A stretch of 64,000 nt of DNA from Vulcanimicrobiota bacterium (GCA_017307785.1 JAFKGI010000002.1:124001-188000); one strand, 5' to 3'; numbered from the stretch's first letter, positions 17,943 to 27,336 are shown. Made by a program: numbers and translations. Notes: a model not told the origin generated them from the letters alone.

Positions 17943-18656
17943 ATGGTAGAGAAAAGTCATCATCATCATCACGACGGCGAACCGCTGACGCTCGAAGCGG
18001 AAATGAGCGAAAGCGAGCAGATGTACCTGATCACGACAGCCATGCTGATCGAAGACGGTATGGAGCAGCCGGTTCCGTTGCCGGCGCTGGCTCAGGCCCG
18101 TTCCATCATGCCCGCCTCGGTGAACCAGATGGTCCGCAAACTGGCCGATGAGGGACTGGTCACCTACATCCCCTACAAGGGCATCGTGCTGACTCCCGCC
18201 GGCACCACCATCGCCACCCGAATCCTAAGGTACCGGCGCTTGTGGGAAGTCTTCCTGGTCAAAAAACTCAAGCTGGCCCTGGCTCCGGCCGATCAACTGG
18301 CCTGCCGCCTGGAACACCTGACCACCGACGAAGTGGCGGACCGGCTCAGCGAATATCTGGGGGACCCTCAGCTATCCGCTCAAGGCAAACCGATTCCGCG
18401 TGCCCCGCGCGAAGAAGAAGCCGGGGCCGGGGTCTACATCAACCAGACCCGGGTCGGTCAGCGTAGCCGCGTTCTTCAGCTCAAGGGCGAGGGTGTGGCT
18501 CGAGCCTTTCTGCAGGGCGAGGGAATCGTCCCCGGAGCCGTCGTCACGGTGCTCGCCCTCGGCGGCGACGGTTCGGTTCTGCTGGAGATCGAGGGAAGAC
18601 ATGCGCATCTGGCTTCGGCCATTGCGGACGCGGTGCTGGTCCTCGTCCAGGACTGA
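17943..18656 (+). CDS. DtxR/MntR-family metal-dependent regulator with FeoA-like C-terminal domain
   Basis: The 237-residue protein has a winged-helix domain (about 20-90: 'YLITTAMLIEDG', 'ARSIMPASVNQMVRKLADEGLV', 'GIVLTPAG') and a dimerisation helix with 'CRLEHLTTDEVADRLSEYLG', the DtxR pattern of Cys/His/Glu metal ligands. The C-terminal FeoA/SH3-like domain is at about 165-237. Such proteins repress iron or manganese uptake genes when loaded with metal. An unusual natural run of five histidines sits at residues 6-10 and may bind metal. The gene starts 12 bases after the kinase stop and overlaps the next gene as TGATG. Confidence 0.85.
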   Translation: MVEKSHHHHHDGEPLTLEAEMSESEQMYLITTAMLIEDGMEQPVPLPALAQARSIMPASVNQMVRKLADEGLVTYIPYKGIVLTPAGTTIATRILRYRRLWEVFLVKKLKLALAPADQLACRLEHLTTDEVADRLSEYLGDPQLSAQGKPIPRAPREEEAGAGVYINQTRVGQRSRVLQLKGEGVARAFLQGEGIVPGAVVTVLALGGDGSVLLEIEGRHAHLASAIADAVLVLVQD

Positions 18657-19282
18657 TGTTCAGTTTTCATCCGGAGGAAGTGCGCGTACTCGGTTGCTTG
18701 ATCGAGAAACGCTTCAGCACTCCTGACAACTACCCGCTGAGTCTCAACTCGCTGGTCAGCGCCTGCAACCAGTCTTCCAATCGGGACCCGGTGGAAAGCT
18801 ACGAAGCCGCCGAGGTGGACAGCGCGCTCAAGTCCTTGCGGGCCCAGAGCTACGCCCTGATTTTTAGTGGCGCCGACTCCCGGGTGGCCAAATTCAAGGA
18901 AAATCTCTGCGAAAAGCTGACCCTCAGCCGTCCGCTGGCCTCGGTTCTGGCCGAACTGATGCTACGCGGACCCCAGACCGGCGGGGAGCTGCGATCGCGC
19001 ACGACCCGCATGTTCGAATTTCCTGACCTGTCCGCCGTCGAGGCCGTGCTTCAAGAGTTGGCCGAACGCGAACTGATCGTGCAATTGGCCCGCCAACCCG
19101 GCAAACGAGAAGCCCGCTGGGCCCACCAGCTGTGCGGGCCTGTGGACCCTGGCGAGGCCCCAGCTCCCGCTGAGCCACGCTCGTCGATCTCCTCGGCCCT
19201 GGAAGACCGCGTCAGTGCGCTGGAAGACCGCCTTTCCGAGGTTCTGGAGAAACTCGACAAGCTGCTGCCGCTCCTCGACTAG
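18656..19282 (+). CDS. YceH/DUF480 family protein
   Basis: The 208-residue product matches the YceH family: it begins 'EVRVLGCLIEKRFSTPDNYPLSLN' and continues with 'ACNQSSNRDPV' and 'LMLRGPQTGGELRSRT'. The fold is two winged-helix domains. The function is unknown, and a regulatory role is inferred from the fold. A C-terminal heptad segment (about 180-208) predicts self-association. It is coupled by a one-base overlap to the DtxR-like regulator. Confidence 0.9.
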   Translation: MFSFHPEEVRVLGCLIEKRFSTPDNYPLSLNSLVSACNQSSNRDPVESYEAAEVDSALKSLRAQSYALIFSGADSRVAKFKENLCEKLTLSRPLASVLAELMLRGPQTGGELRSRTTRMFEFPDLSAVEAVLQELAERELIVQLARQPGKREARWAHQLCGPVDPGEAPAPAEPRSSISSALEDRVSALEDRLSEVLEKLDKLLPLLD

Positions 19283-19320
19283 CCTCCGCCGTGCGTCGCA
19301 CGGTCAATGATCATCGAACT

Positions 19321-19350
19321 TTAGGGACTCACGGCTCCGTGGGTCCCTAA
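19321..19350. terminator. Perfect hairpin between convergent genes, likely bidirectional terminator
   Basis: TTAGGGACTCACGG pairs with CCGTGGGTCCCTAA over 14 positions (one G-T wobble) with a very short loop. It sits in the 123-base gap between the converging YceH and SGNH genes. There is no clear U-tract on either strand, so termination is inferred from position and stability. A second smaller hairpin (CCCC-TGAACA-CGGGG type) follows at about 19373-19387. Confidence 0.45.
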
Positions 19351-19405
19351 CCCGCGTTCGGTCCGCTTCGCTCCCCTGAACACGGGGTTCGAGACTAAGC
19401 CTGGC

Positions 19406-20461
19406 CTACTTGTTCCCCCAGGTCTTGGGGCACTCGCGAGCGACCAAAGCCGCGAAGGCCTGATTCCCGAGAGCGCTCAAATGGCCGTCGTGTGGCAGCA
19501 AATACTCGGGATGCCCCTGGAGTAGCTCGCGAGTTGTGTAGAAAGGCACCCGGCTGCGCGCACAAAGCCAGGCGAAATATTTAGCAATTCGCTCCTGCTC
19601 CACGCTCCAAAACGCGTCCTTGTGTTCGGCCGTATCGAGATAAACCACATCGACCGTGCATCCGGCCGCTCGGGCGCGATTCACCAGGTCCTGAAACAAA
19701 AGGGCATAGAAGTAGCCCTGTCGCTCAAAGCGCTCATTTCGCTCGGATTCATTGGCGGGCGGAACGAAACCGCCGTCTGCCTTGCCCAGACGACCCAGCA
19801 GAGCGAACAGGCGGTAGGAGAAGCTGGTCGTCAACCAGTTGCCGCGAGGAATACGCGCCTCCGGAGACTGAATGACGGAACGAACTTCCTCAACGTAGCC
19901 AGGCTGGAGTTCCATAGGCTGCAACTGCTGCTGGGGGGTGCGAGCCTGCTCGATGTCCTGAAAATCATTCGCAAAGGGACACAGAATCAGATGGCGTGGC
20001 TTGAAAGTCTCAAAGTAGAGTCGAAAAAGGGTGTACTGCTGGTAAATGCTGTCACCCTGGCGAGCCATGTTATAGACCTTCCAGCCATACTTCCGGCGCA
20101 GGATATCGACCGCCGAATCGGCCAGTTCCACACCGTGACCATAGAGAAAGGAGTCCCCAAAAACCAGCACCTCGCTCGGACAGTCGCGAGGATTCCGAAA
20201 ACCGCGTTCATCCGTGTCGTTCGTCCACTGATAGCCGTTCACCATGCATCGGGTGTGGCGGTCAGGCCACATGAACTGAATCGAGTGGAGCGGGTCCAGG
20301 AAGTAGATCCCGCCTTTCTCGATGGAATAACTGCGGTAGAGTTCCGTACTCACCCGAGGACCCAGGTAGGGAGCGCCTAAGCGGAGGGCCAATTCCAGCA
20401 AGCCCCAGGTAAAGAGCCCCGCCAGGCCCAGCCGCTTCGCCTTTCCCTTCCAACCCGCCAT
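19406..20461 (-). CDS. SGNH/GDSL-type hydrolase-like protein with N-terminal membrane anchor
   Basis: The 351-residue protein has a hydrophobic N-terminal segment (about 9-28) that looks like a signal anchor. It shows SGNH block I 'VFGDSFLYGHGV' with the catalytic Ser, an Asn in 'CPFANDF', and block V 'PHDGHLSALGN' with Asp and His. The family includes esterases and polysaccharide O-acetyl modification enzymes acting outside the membrane. The gene begins 13 bases after sufE and is probably the last member of the rhodanese-SufE operon, although no functional link is obvious. Confidence 0.75.
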   Translation of the reverse strand: MAGWKGKAKRLGLAGLFTWGLLELALRLGAPYLGPRVSTELYRSYSIEKGGIYFLDPLHSIQFMWPDRHTRCMVNGYQWTNDTDERGFRNPRDCPSEVLVFGDSFLYGHGVELADSAVDILRRKYGWKVYNMARQGDSIYQQYTLFRLYFETFKPRHLILCPFANDFQDIEQARTPQQQLQPMELQPGYVEEVRSVIQSPEARIPRGNWLTTSFSYRLFALLGRLGKADGGFVPPANESERNERFERQGYFYALLFQDLVNRARAAGCTVDVVYLDTAEHKDAFWSVEQERIAKYFAWLCARSRVPFYTTRELLQGHPEYLLPHDGHLSALGNQAFAALVARECPKTWGNK

Positions 20462-20474
20462 CGAGGAGCGTTCG

Positions 20475-20924
20475 CTAGACTCTCGAGGCCTCGAGCAGCC
20501 GCCTCGTCTGCATCCTCACCAGGTCGACCATGCCCATCAGGCCCTGACCTTTGCCCATGGACAGCTCTTTGCCGAAGATGGCGAAGACCACGTCGTGGCT
20601 CAAGTTGACGGCCAGTTCAGGGTCTTCGCCGCTGAGGCATTCGTCTAAAATGACGCCCATCGCCTTGGCCGAGATCCCCTGCGGGTTCTCGACCGCGAAG
20701 TGGTATTTGAATTTGCCGCCGTCCACCGCTTCGGTCCAGACATAGGCTTCCGAATCGCAGCGCGGAGCGCGATGGCTTTCCGGAAAGGGACGCGGCCCGC
20801 AAATCGATTCCGGCGCCTCTTGGAAACGGTCGGCAAATTCGATCAGGGCCTGGTAACGCTCCATGCGGTCCTCGAAGAAGGCGAGTTCCTCGAGCAGCTG
20901 CTCAAACTTAGGCGGAAAAGGCAT
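20475..20924 (-). CDS. sufE: SufE/CsdE-like sulfur acceptor protein
   Basis: The 149-residue product has the SufE fold: 'FFEDRMERYQALIEFADRF', the acceptor Cys56 in 'HRAPRCDSEAYVW', and 'FAVENPQGISAKAMGVILDECLSG'. SufE takes persulfide sulfur from a cysteine desulfurase and stimulates Fe-S cluster assembly. Here it overlaps a rhodanese gene (TGATG) and no SufS or SufBCD gene is present, so the sulfur donor may be the rhodanese, which is inference. The start at 20924 gives the normal SufE length. Confidence 0.88.
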   Translation of the reverse strand: MPFPPKFEQLLEELAFFEDRMERYQALIEFADRFQEAPESICGPRPFPESHRAPRCDSEAYVWTEAVDGGKFKYHFAVENPQGISAKAMGVILDECLSGEDPELAVNLSHDVVFAIFGKELSMGKGQGLMGMVDLVRMQTRRLLEASRV

Positions 20925-21808
20925 CAGGGCTTCTCGATGGGAGCGCCCACCAGGTTGCCCCATTCGGTCCAGCTGCCGTCGTAGTTCCGCACTTTCCGAT
21001 AGCCCAGCAGGTGAGTCAAGACAAACCAGGTCAGACTGCTGCGCTCGCCGATGCGGCAATAGACCACCACGTCGTCTTCGGGCTTGACGCCTTGCTCGAC
21101 CTCAAAGATCTGACGCAGCTGCTCGGCCGTTTTGAAGGTTCCGTCTTCCGGATTGATCGATTTGGCCCAGGGCACGCTCTTGGCACCGGGGATATGACCG
21201 CCGCGCAGGGCGCCTTCATTGGGATAATCTTCCATGTGCAGGCGCTCACCCGTGAATTCCAGGGGAGAGCGCACATCCACCAGCGGCAATTTGGCTTTGA
21301 CGTGCTGCATGACCACGTCACGCAGGGCGCGAATGGTCTCGTCATCGCGTTCCTGAGCGGCCTTATAGTCGGTGGCGGTAAACTTGGGAATCTCGCGAAC
21401 GACGGGGCGCTTTTCCTTTTCCCACTTGAGACGCCCACCGTCCATCAGCTTTACCTTGGTGTGTCCAAACAGCGAGAAGACCCAGAGGGCGTAAGAAGCC
21501 CACCAGTTCGACTTGTCGCCGTAGAAGACGACGGTGGTGTCGGGAGTAATGCCGATGCGGGAGCAGAGTTTCTCGAACTCGGCCTTGCCCAGGTAGTCTC
21601 GCACCACCTGATGGTTGAGGTCGCTGGTCCAGTCGACCTGGACAGCGTTCTGGATGTGACCGGACGGATAGAGCAACAGGTCTTCGTTGGACTCCACCAG
21701 ACGCACATTGGGGTCGTTCAAATGTTCAGCCACCCAATCGGTGGTGACCAAAATTTCCGGGTGTACGTAGCCGCGATCGGCCAGGCTCACTTCACTGCTG
21801 GTAGACAT
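20924..21808 (-). CDS. Thiosulfate sulfurtransferase (two-domain rhodanese)
   Basis: This 294-residue protein is a tandem rhodanese. The inactive N-terminal domain (about 18-140) includes '[18 protein letters not shown]'. The active C-terminal domain carries Cys251 in '[11 protein letters not shown]' and ends '[17 protein letters not shown]', closely resembling actinobacterial CysA2-type enzymes. It transfers the sulfane sulfur of thiosulfate to cyanide or a thiol acceptor. GAGGAG lies six bases before the ATG at 21808, which fixes the start. It is the first gene of an operon with SufE. Confidence 0.93.
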   Translation of the reverse strand: MSTSSEVSLADRGYVHPEILVTTDWVAEHLNDPNVRLVESNEDLLLYPSGHIQNAVQVDWTSDLNHQVVRDYLGKAEFEKLCSRIGITPDTTVVFYGDKSNWWASYALWVFSLFGHTKVKLMDGGRLKWEKEKRPVVREIPKFTATDYKAAQERDDETIRALRDVVMQHVKAKLPLVDVRSPLEFTGERLHMEDYPNEGALRGGHIPGAKSVPWAKSINPEDGTFKTAEQLRQIFEVEQGVKPEDDVVVYCRIGERSSLTWFVLTHLLGYRKVRNYDGSWTEWGNLVGAPIEKP

Positions 21809-21890
21809 GTTCAACTCCTCCAAAATCCTGAACTTTCGGCTTCCGCCCTGCGCTAAAGGCTCCTGCCGACCTGAGCCGAAGGCGCGGCCC

Positions 21891-23912
21891 GTGTTGAGCA
21901 GAGTGCCCAAGTGGATTTTCCTGTGCCTGGCGGCGGTCGGCCTGTCCATGTGCATCCCCTGGACCCGGAGCTGGTGGGTCACCTATGTCGGGCTGCACGG
22001 TCTTTTCTTGGGACTGGGCTGCATCGCCCTGGCCTTGATTTTGTTCTGGCTGCCGCGCACCCAGAATTTGCGCACCTGGACGCTGACTCTGATGCTCTGG
22101 ATGATCGGGGGCAACCTCTGGAAAGTATGGCTGATTCAAGACCACCTGGATAGCCCGGTCGACCTTTCCGGCTTTAACTGGTGCTGGCAGGCCTTCAGTC
22201 TGGCGGGGCTGGTGGTGGGCTGTCAGCTGCTCAGCCGCCGCCACTGGCATCGCCTGGTCTGGTGCCTGCAGGTGATTCTCTGCAACCTGTTCTTGATCGA
22301 CCAGCTCTACGAGCGCTATTTCGACGACGTTCCCGGACTTTATCTGCTCACCCAGCTGAATCAGGCCAAGTCCGTCATCCCCTCGACCATCGAGCTGTTG
22401 AGTCGCGAAGACCTGGTCTTCCCCGGCGACCTGCTGTTGACGCTGCCCCTGCTGTTCCTGAAGGCTCCGCTGGCCCCCATCCGCAAGTTGACCGCCGCCT
22501 GGTTCTCGCTCCCGCTGGTTCTGAGCGTGATCTTTGGCGTGACCATGGATCCCGAAGATCTACGCATCCTGCGCCTGCGCTTTCGCAATGTGGCCGCGGT
22601 GCAACGCCTGGGGCTGTTTCACTACCACTTTTACGACGTGCTGCAGATGGCTTATTCGCGCTGGGAGAACCTCATCGATTCTCGCTATGACGAAAAAATG
22701 CTCTCCGAACTGGTGCGCCAAAGCCGTAAGTCGATTCGACACAAAAACGACAGTCTGGGGATGTATCGAGGCAAGAACCTGATCATCTTTCAGCTGGAAT
22801 CCTTCGAGTGGTTCGTGTTCAATCTCAAAGTGGACGGCCAGCCGGTCACTCCCTTTCTGAACGAACTCGCCAAGGAGTCCTGGACCGGAGGGCTGCAAGA
22901 CCAGTCCGGTCAAGGTCGCAGCTCCGACGGCGAATTCATCCTGATCAACAGTCTCTTGCCTCCGGGTCAACGTCCGCTGGTCTACGCCTACCCCAGCAAT
23001 TATTATGAGGGACTGCCCGCTTTGCTCAGCAAGGTCAACTACTTGACCAGCTATGCGGTCGCTTACTACGGCTCCTTCTGGAACTGCCGCTACATGGCCC
23101 GGCGCTATGGCTTTAAGCGCAACCTTTTTCGCGACGATCTGCCAGCCGACCCCAACAACTCCATCGGCTGGGGCCTGAGCGACTTCGGCCTGGTGAACCG
23201 ACTCAAAGTGCACTGGCAAAAGTTTCCTCGACCCTTTTTCGCCTACGTGGTCACCATGATGGGTCATTATCCTTACCGCGAACTCTCCAGCTCGCAAGAG
23301 CGACTCAAGCTCCCGGCCAAACTGGCGGACAAAGAGAACATGCTGGGCCGTTACCTGCAACTGTGCCGGGAACGGGACGAGGAGTGGCGACGGATCGTCG
23401 ATACACTCAAGCAGGAGGGCATCTGGCAAAGCAGCGTGATCGTCCTGGTTGGCGACCACGATGCCCGCATCGACTACGAAGACATGGCGCTGCTGCAGCC
23501 CAAGGGAACCTTCGACGAGGTCGATAAAATCGAAAGTGATCGGGTCTTCTGTTTAATTCATGGGCCCGACGGCAAACTTCGCGGGCAGGGCCCCAGCTAC
23601 GCCGCCCAGGTCGACCTGATGCCGACCTTGCTGCATTTGCTAGGCTTGACGGAAATGCCGACCGCCGGCCTGGGCATCAATCTGCTCAGTCCGGCTCAAC
23701 GAAAAATCATCGTCTCCAAAACCGGCTACAGCATCGATCCGGACTACGTAGTGGTGGACAATGGCTCAACCTGGTCGACTTACGCCCGCTCCACCCACCT
23801 GGAAGTAGCTCAGAAGAATCTGCCGGTGCAGAAGGCTTTGGAAGACTGGAACGATCTCATCCGCGATGTGCTGCGCCTGAACCTGGTACCAGCCATGCTG
23901 AAGATGCGTTAA
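21891..23912 (+). CDS. LTA synthase-family membrane sulfatase-like phosphotransferase
   Basis: The protein is about 673 residues, with five N-terminal TM helices (to about residue 220) followed by an extracytoplasmic sulfatase-like domain. LtaS landmarks are present: 'IFQLESFEW' (metal Glu), '[16 protein letters not shown]' with Ser344 where LtaS has its catalytic Thr, and '[12 protein letters not shown]' (Asp522, His523). Relatives transfer glycerol phosphate or phosphoethanolamine to lipids or glycans, so the substrate here is open. An ATG at 21807 would overlap the divergent rhodanese start by two bases and leave no promoter room, so I prefer GTG 21891 (GTG 21903 is also possible). It shares TTAA with the converging gene end. 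Confidence 0.82.
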   Translation: MLSRVPKWIFLCLAAVGLSMCIPWTRSWWVTYVGLHGLFLGLGCIALALILFWLPRTQNLRTWTLTLMLWMIGGNLWKVWLIQDHLDSPVDLSGFNWCWQAFSLAGLVVGCQLLSRRHWHRLVWCLQVILCNLFLIDQLYERYFDDVPGLYLLTQLNQAKSVIPSTIELLSREDLVFPGDLLLTLPLLFLKAPLAPIRKLTAAWFSLPLVLSVIFGVTMDPEDLRILRLRFRNVAAVQRLGLFHYHFYDVLQMAYSRWENLIDSRYDEKMLSELVRQSRKSIRHKNDSLGMYRGKNLIIFQLESFEWFVFNLKVDGQPVTPFLNELAKESWTGGLQDQSGQGRSSDGEFILINSLLPPGQRPLVYAYPSNYYEGLPALLSKVNYLTSYAVAYYGSFWNCRYMARRYGFKRNLFRDDLPADPNNSIGWGLSDFGLVNRLKVHWQKFPRPFFAYVVTMMGHYPYRELSSSQERLKLPAKLADKENMLGRYLQLCRERDEEWRRIVDTLKQEGIWQSSVIVLVGDHDARIDYEDMALLQPKGTFDEVDKIESDRVFCLIHGPDGKLRGQGPSYAAQVDLMPTLLHLLGLTEMPTAGLGINLLSPAQRKIIVSKTGYSIDPDYVVVDNGSTWSTYARSTHLEVAQKNLPVQKALEDWNDLIRDVLRLNLVPAMLKMR

Positions 23913-25393
23913 CTGCTGGGGACGACTCGCTTGTAACCGAAAGCCTTCCAGTAGCTGTAGCGGCGCAGCGGCTGGCCGGCGCGCATCTCCACCAATTCCC
24001 AGGGTCCCTCGACCTTTTCGAAGCAACGGCGCAGACGGTTGATGTCAATTTCGTATTGGGGATGCCACTCGCCGTTGGCTTTGACTCGACTGTAGCCGAC
24101 GACCACCGCATCCCATCCCTCAAACTTGTAGGCCGGAGTCCAGTAGTCGTAGGCCAACGCCTTCATTCCCAGCGCGTTGACCGAGACCACCGACTCCAGA
24201 GGAACGCCGGCAAAGGCCATCTCGCTGGCGCACTGATAGCCGTATCCCAGGAAAAAGGTCTCGTTGGGACGGGGCATGGCCGCCTGCATGCGCAAAGCTT
24301 CGACCGTCATGGAACGCCACTGGGTCACGTCATCGCCACGGTTGGCCGCGGCCATGGGAAAGACCAGCGCGTAAAACGGGAGGAGCGAGAAGAGGGCGGA
24401 CGGATAGACCAGCGCCCAGCGCCAGTTGGAAACCGTTACCCAGGGGGCCAGCAACAGCAAGAAGCCCAGATAGCCGGGCAGAGGCCAGTTGATGTTGACC
24501 AGGCGCTGGCTGCTCACCCACAGCATCAGACCCAGAAAAGGAAGCGTCCAACTCAAGCCGATGACGGCCGAAGGGTGACGGCGCCGGCCCGCTCCATAGA
24601 GCACAAAGGGTCCGGCCAGGTAAACCAGAGGTCCTAGCATGACCGCGGGATAGATCAGGGAGGCCATCTTTTCTCCGCCGCCGGAAGCTTCCTGAAAACG
24701 CTCCGACCCCTGGAAGCGGAAGCTGGCAAAGTCATGCGTGAAGTTCCAGTAGACGACGGGAGAGAAAAGCGTAATGGCCAGCAAAGCTCCCGCCCACATG
24801 GACGGTCCCAGCCAGAGGGAGCGGGGCTTGCGCAGTGACCAACAGGCCACGAAAGCCGCCACCGGAATGAACACGGCCGGATATTTGGAGTCCATCCCCA
24901 GGCCCGTGGCCAGGCCAATCACCCACCACCACTCGGGGCGGTCCTCCTGAAGAAGGCGAGTGGTGGCATACATGCCCAGACACCAGAAAAACATCAACGG
25001 GGCGTCCGGCAGCAAAACCATGGAATACCAGTGGAAGGCCGGCAGCAGGGTGTGCAACAGCAGACCCGTGCGCGCCACCTTCTCGTCCCAGAGGCGACGC
25101 AGGGTGTCGAAGATCAACCAGCCGCTGCCGGCGAAAAGCAAAATGGCCGGCAAGCGCACGGCCAGAGAATTGACTCCTAAAGGGCTGAAAAGCGCGATCA
25201 GCCAGGCCACCATGGGCGGATGATCATAGTAGCTGGCCGCCAGGTGCTTGGAGTAGCACCAGTAATAGGCCTCTTCCACCTTCAAATCGGTGGAGGCCGC
25301 AATGGCGCAACGCAGGAGGGCCGTGATCACGATGAAGACCAGGGCCCAGCGTGAGGAGGACTTATCTACTCCGGAAATTCCGCACCATCCCAA
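23909..25393 (-). CDS. GT39/ArnT-like integral membrane glycosyltransferase
   Basis: The 494-residue product has about 10-11 hydrophobic segments and the GT-C (PMT/ArnT) signature near its N-terminus, 'DLKVEEAYYWCYSKHLAASYYDHPPMV', with acidic residues in the first external loop. 'GMDSKYPAVFIP' and 'WNFTHDFASFRFQ' are also typical. It probably moves a polyprenyl-phosphate-linked sugar to lipid or protein on the outer face of the membrane. The start is uncertain: a TTG at 25393 overlaps the preceding gene by 28 bases, and no strong ribosome-binding site is visible. Confidence 0.82.
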   Translation of the reverse strand: MGWCGISGVDKSSSRWALVFIVITALLRCAIAASTDLKVEEAYYWCYSKHLAASYYDHPPMVAWLIALFSPLGVNSLAVRLPAILLFAGSGWLIFDTLRRLWDEKVARTGLLLHTLLPAFHWYSMVLLPDAPLMFFWCLGMYATTRLLQEDRPEWWWVIGLATGLGMDSKYPAVFIPVAAFVACWSLRKPRSLWLGPSMWAGALLAITLFSPVVYWNFTHDFASFRFQGSERFQEASGGGEKMASLIYPAVMLGPLVYLAGPFVLYGAGRRRHPSAVIGLSWTLPFLGLMLWVSSQRLVNINWPLPGYLGFLLLLAPWVTVSNWRWALVYPSALFSLLPFYALVFPMAAANRGDDVTQWRSMTVEALRMQAAMPRPNETFFLGYGYQCASEMAFAGVPLESVVSVNALGMKALAYDYWTPAYKFEGWDAVVVGYSRVKANGEWHPQYEIDINRLRRCFEKVEGPWELVEMRAGQPLRRYSYWKAFGYKRVVPSS

Positions 25394-25923
25394 ACTTCGG
25401 CGACGGACACCTGAACTTCGACTTCAGCCTCCGCGGGGCGTTCATATCGAACCCAGGTCAATTCCGCCCCGACCTCTTCTTCCCAGTAATCCTGGGAAGC
25501 GACTAACTCGTAGCCTAACGACCCGATAAAGCGAGCCAGACCCCAAAACATCTCACGAGTGTCGGGCAGCAGACTACCCTCGATGGCCAGATGCGTCAAG
25601 TCGGCTTGTTCCAACCGCTGCACCAGATGGGACAGAAGTAGCCGCAGATCCTCGGCCTCTCCGGTAGCCAGGGCCAGGTCGTCGATCAGCACCACCGACT
25701 CGCGCAAGCCCTCCACCCGGCTTTCTTCCAACCAGGCCAGCATATAGGCCAGCAAGTTGCCGCGCTCGACCAGTCCGACGGAGAAATTCCCGCCCTCGCG
25801 AACCGCCGTCGCTAAAGCACTGGCAATATCGCCTGCTTCATAGAGCATTTCCTCGGGATAAAAATCGGCCGCGAGTTCGGCGATCTGCTCCGCGTCCTGA
25901 GGTTCGAGAGGCTGAAGGATCAT
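25366..25923 (-). CDS. GNAT-like N-acetyltransferase domain protein
   Basis: The 185-residue acidic protein has a GNAT-like order: 'EPQDAEQIAELAADFYPEEM' at the start, 'FSVGLVERGNLLAYMLAWLEES' (beta strands 2-4), 'VVLIDDLALATGEAEDLRLLLSHLVQRLE' (acetyl-CoA region) and 'ARFIGSLGYEL'. The P-loop R/Q-x-x-G-x-G/A is not well conserved, so activity is uncertain. It overlaps the upstream gene as ATGA and the downstream glycosyltransferase by 28 bases, so the three form one operon. Confidence 0.7.
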   Translation of the reverse strand: MILQPLEPQDAEQIAELAADFYPEEMLYEAGDIASALATAVREGGNFSVGLVERGNLLAYMLAWLEESRVEGLRESVVLIDDLALATGEAEDLRLLLSHLVQRLEQADLTHLAIEGSLLPDTREMFWGLARFIGSLGYELVASQDYWEEEVGAELTWVRYERPAEAEVEVQVSVAEVWDGAEFPE

Positions 25924-26534
25924 TCGGCCAGAGCGGCGCTCAAGCCGATTTGAGCCCGGCGGACCTGCGCCAAAGCCAATCTCAGAGGCTCCTTGCTGCC
26001 GTCCTTCATATGCTGGTGGATCTGCTCGAGACTTTCCCCCAGGGCTTCCAGGGCATCACTGATGGTGGGCACCGGCACAAACTGAGGAGGTCCCATAAAT
26101 TCCGGGTCGTGGGCCATGTCTACGGCCTGTTCCAGGCGCAGCAGGCCGCCCTCCAATCTGGACTCGAAAAGAGCCAGGTTGGGCAGGCGAGCTTCGCATT
26201 CTTGAAAGGAACTGGCCGCGAAGAACGTGTCCTTCACCTGACTTAAGGCATCTTGCAGCTCTCGCTGCACTTCCTCGACGGCGGTTTCGGCGGCGCGCAA
26301 CACCTCGGGCTCCAGGTTGTCGGGGAAGTTCTCCCGGGCCAACTGCAGAGAACGCGTTACGTAGGCGCTGACCGTATCGACCGAGTCGGCCACCGCCCCC
26401 TTGATATGGGCGAAGATTTCTTCCAACTTGCTGGCGCTGGCCGGCATCTGGCGATCCATCAAACGACGGGCGCTGCTGCGCAGAATCTCCAGCGGTTGGT
26501 GGATCTCCAGCTTTTCCGATTCGGTCTCTTGCAT
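25920..26534 (-). CDS. Uncharacterised helical protein
   Basis: The 204-residue product is predicted to be almost all helix, with heptad-like stretches ('LEEIFAHIKGAVADSVDTVSAYV' split by small residues, and 'ALGESLEQIHQHM'). It has no TM segment or signal. I recognise no family. I chose the ATG at 26534 over a TTG nine bases upstream because AAGG lies at a workable distance. It leads the operon with the GNAT-like and GT39 genes. Confidence 0.6.
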   Translation of the reverse strand: MQETESEKLEIHQPLEILRSSARRLMDRQMPASASKLEEIFAHIKGAVADSVDTVSAYVTRSLQLARENFPDNLEPEVLRAAETAVEEVQRELQDALSQVKDTFFAASSFQECEARLPNLALFESRLEGGLLRLEQAVDMAHDPEFMGPPQFVPVPTISDALEALGESLEQIHQHMKDGSKEPLRLALAQVRRAQIGLSAALAE

Positions 26535-26574
26535 AGTCGGCAACCTTCGGCTGCTCGGTAGAGTCTCCTTGACG

Positions 26575-26750
26575 CGTGGTTTTCACGGCAAAACAATCGC
26601 AAAAACGTTAAACGAACGGTAACAAAACGGCAATGACTCGCAACAACCTTTTTACAACTTTAACCCAAACCGGTGAAAGCGGTGGTGGATTCTGCTCATT
26701 GGAAAGCGCACTATGAATTCAACGAAGCGACACGACGGAGGACAAAGATT
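26575..26750 (+). promoter_or_regulatory. AT-rich leader/promoter region of the Gly-rich protein gene
   Basis: This stretch is clearly richer in A and T than its neighbours, with runs such as 'gcaaaaacgttaaacgaac' and 'tttttacaactttaaccc'. It lies between divergent starts and must carry the promoter for the strongly punctuated gene at 26751. TTTACA at 26651-26656 is a candidate -35 element, but no convincing -10 follows at standard spacing. Confidence 0.35.
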
Positions 26751-27317
26751 ATGGCTATCCCAGTAGGCGGCGGTATCCCCCAAATTCCCGGCGGTGCCGG
26801 CGGTCAGCAAGGCCCCAACCGACTGCAGAAAGTCCAGCAAGACCTGGCTGGCCTCCAGAAAGAAGACAAGCAGAAAATCAAGCAGCAGCTTGAGCAAGAC
26901 CTGCAGAACCCGGCCGCCGGTGGCGCCCAGCAGGCCCAGCAGGCTGAGCCCGGCAAAGAAAACGTAGCCAAAGTTCAGAACGAAGTCTCGGCCCTGACCA
27001 AAGGCGAGAAAACCGTCATTAAGAATCAGCTCGACCAGGAAGACAAAGTCACCCAGAGCCCGGAAGCCCAGCAGGCCGGCGGCGGTGGTGGCGAAGAGAA
27101 GGGCGGCGACGACAAGGGCGGCGGAATCGGCGATATGATCGGCAACATCGCCAACAGCATCGGCGGCATGATCGGCGGTGGTGACAAGGGCGGCGATGCC
27201 GGCGGCGACAAAAAGGGCGGCGGCATCGGTGATGCCATCGGCAAAATCGGCGGCGGCGACAAAGGCGGCGGAATCGGTAGCGCTCTGGGCGGACTGCTCG
27301 GCGGCGGCAAGAAATAA
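26751..27317 (+). CDS. Small Gly-rich protein with duplicated helical motif, own promoter and terminator
   Basis: The 188-residue protein contains two copies of a ~25-residue helical unit at about 28-53 and 73-98: 'QKVQQDLAGLQKEDKQKIK' and 'AKVQNEVSALTKGEKTVIK'. The C-terminal half (about 105-188) is Gly-rich with repeated 'GGGDKGGGIG'-like units. There is no signal peptide. GGAGG precedes the ATG, and a textbook terminator follows 20 bases after the stop, so this is a single-gene, probably abundant transcript. I recognise no family. The Gly-rich tail could be a flexible, surface or phase-separating region. Confidence 0.72.
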   Translation: MAIPVGGGIPQIPGGAGGQQGPNRLQKVQQDLAGLQKEDKQKIKQQLEQDLQNPAAGGAQQAQQAEPGKENVAKVQNEVSALTKGEKTVIKNQLDQEDKVTQSPEAQQAGGGGGEEKGGDDKGGGIGDMIGNIANSIGGMIGGGDKGGDAGGDKKGGGIGDAIGKIGGGDKGGGIGSALGGLLGGGKK

Positions 27318-27336
27318 GCCCCACCTCCCCCTCGTG

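Noticed and set aside
19321-19405. tRNA gene (GGTTCGAGACT resembles a T-arm)
   Set aside because: No acceptor stem, D-arm or anticodon arm can be paired around it; the preceding hairpin is a single long stem.
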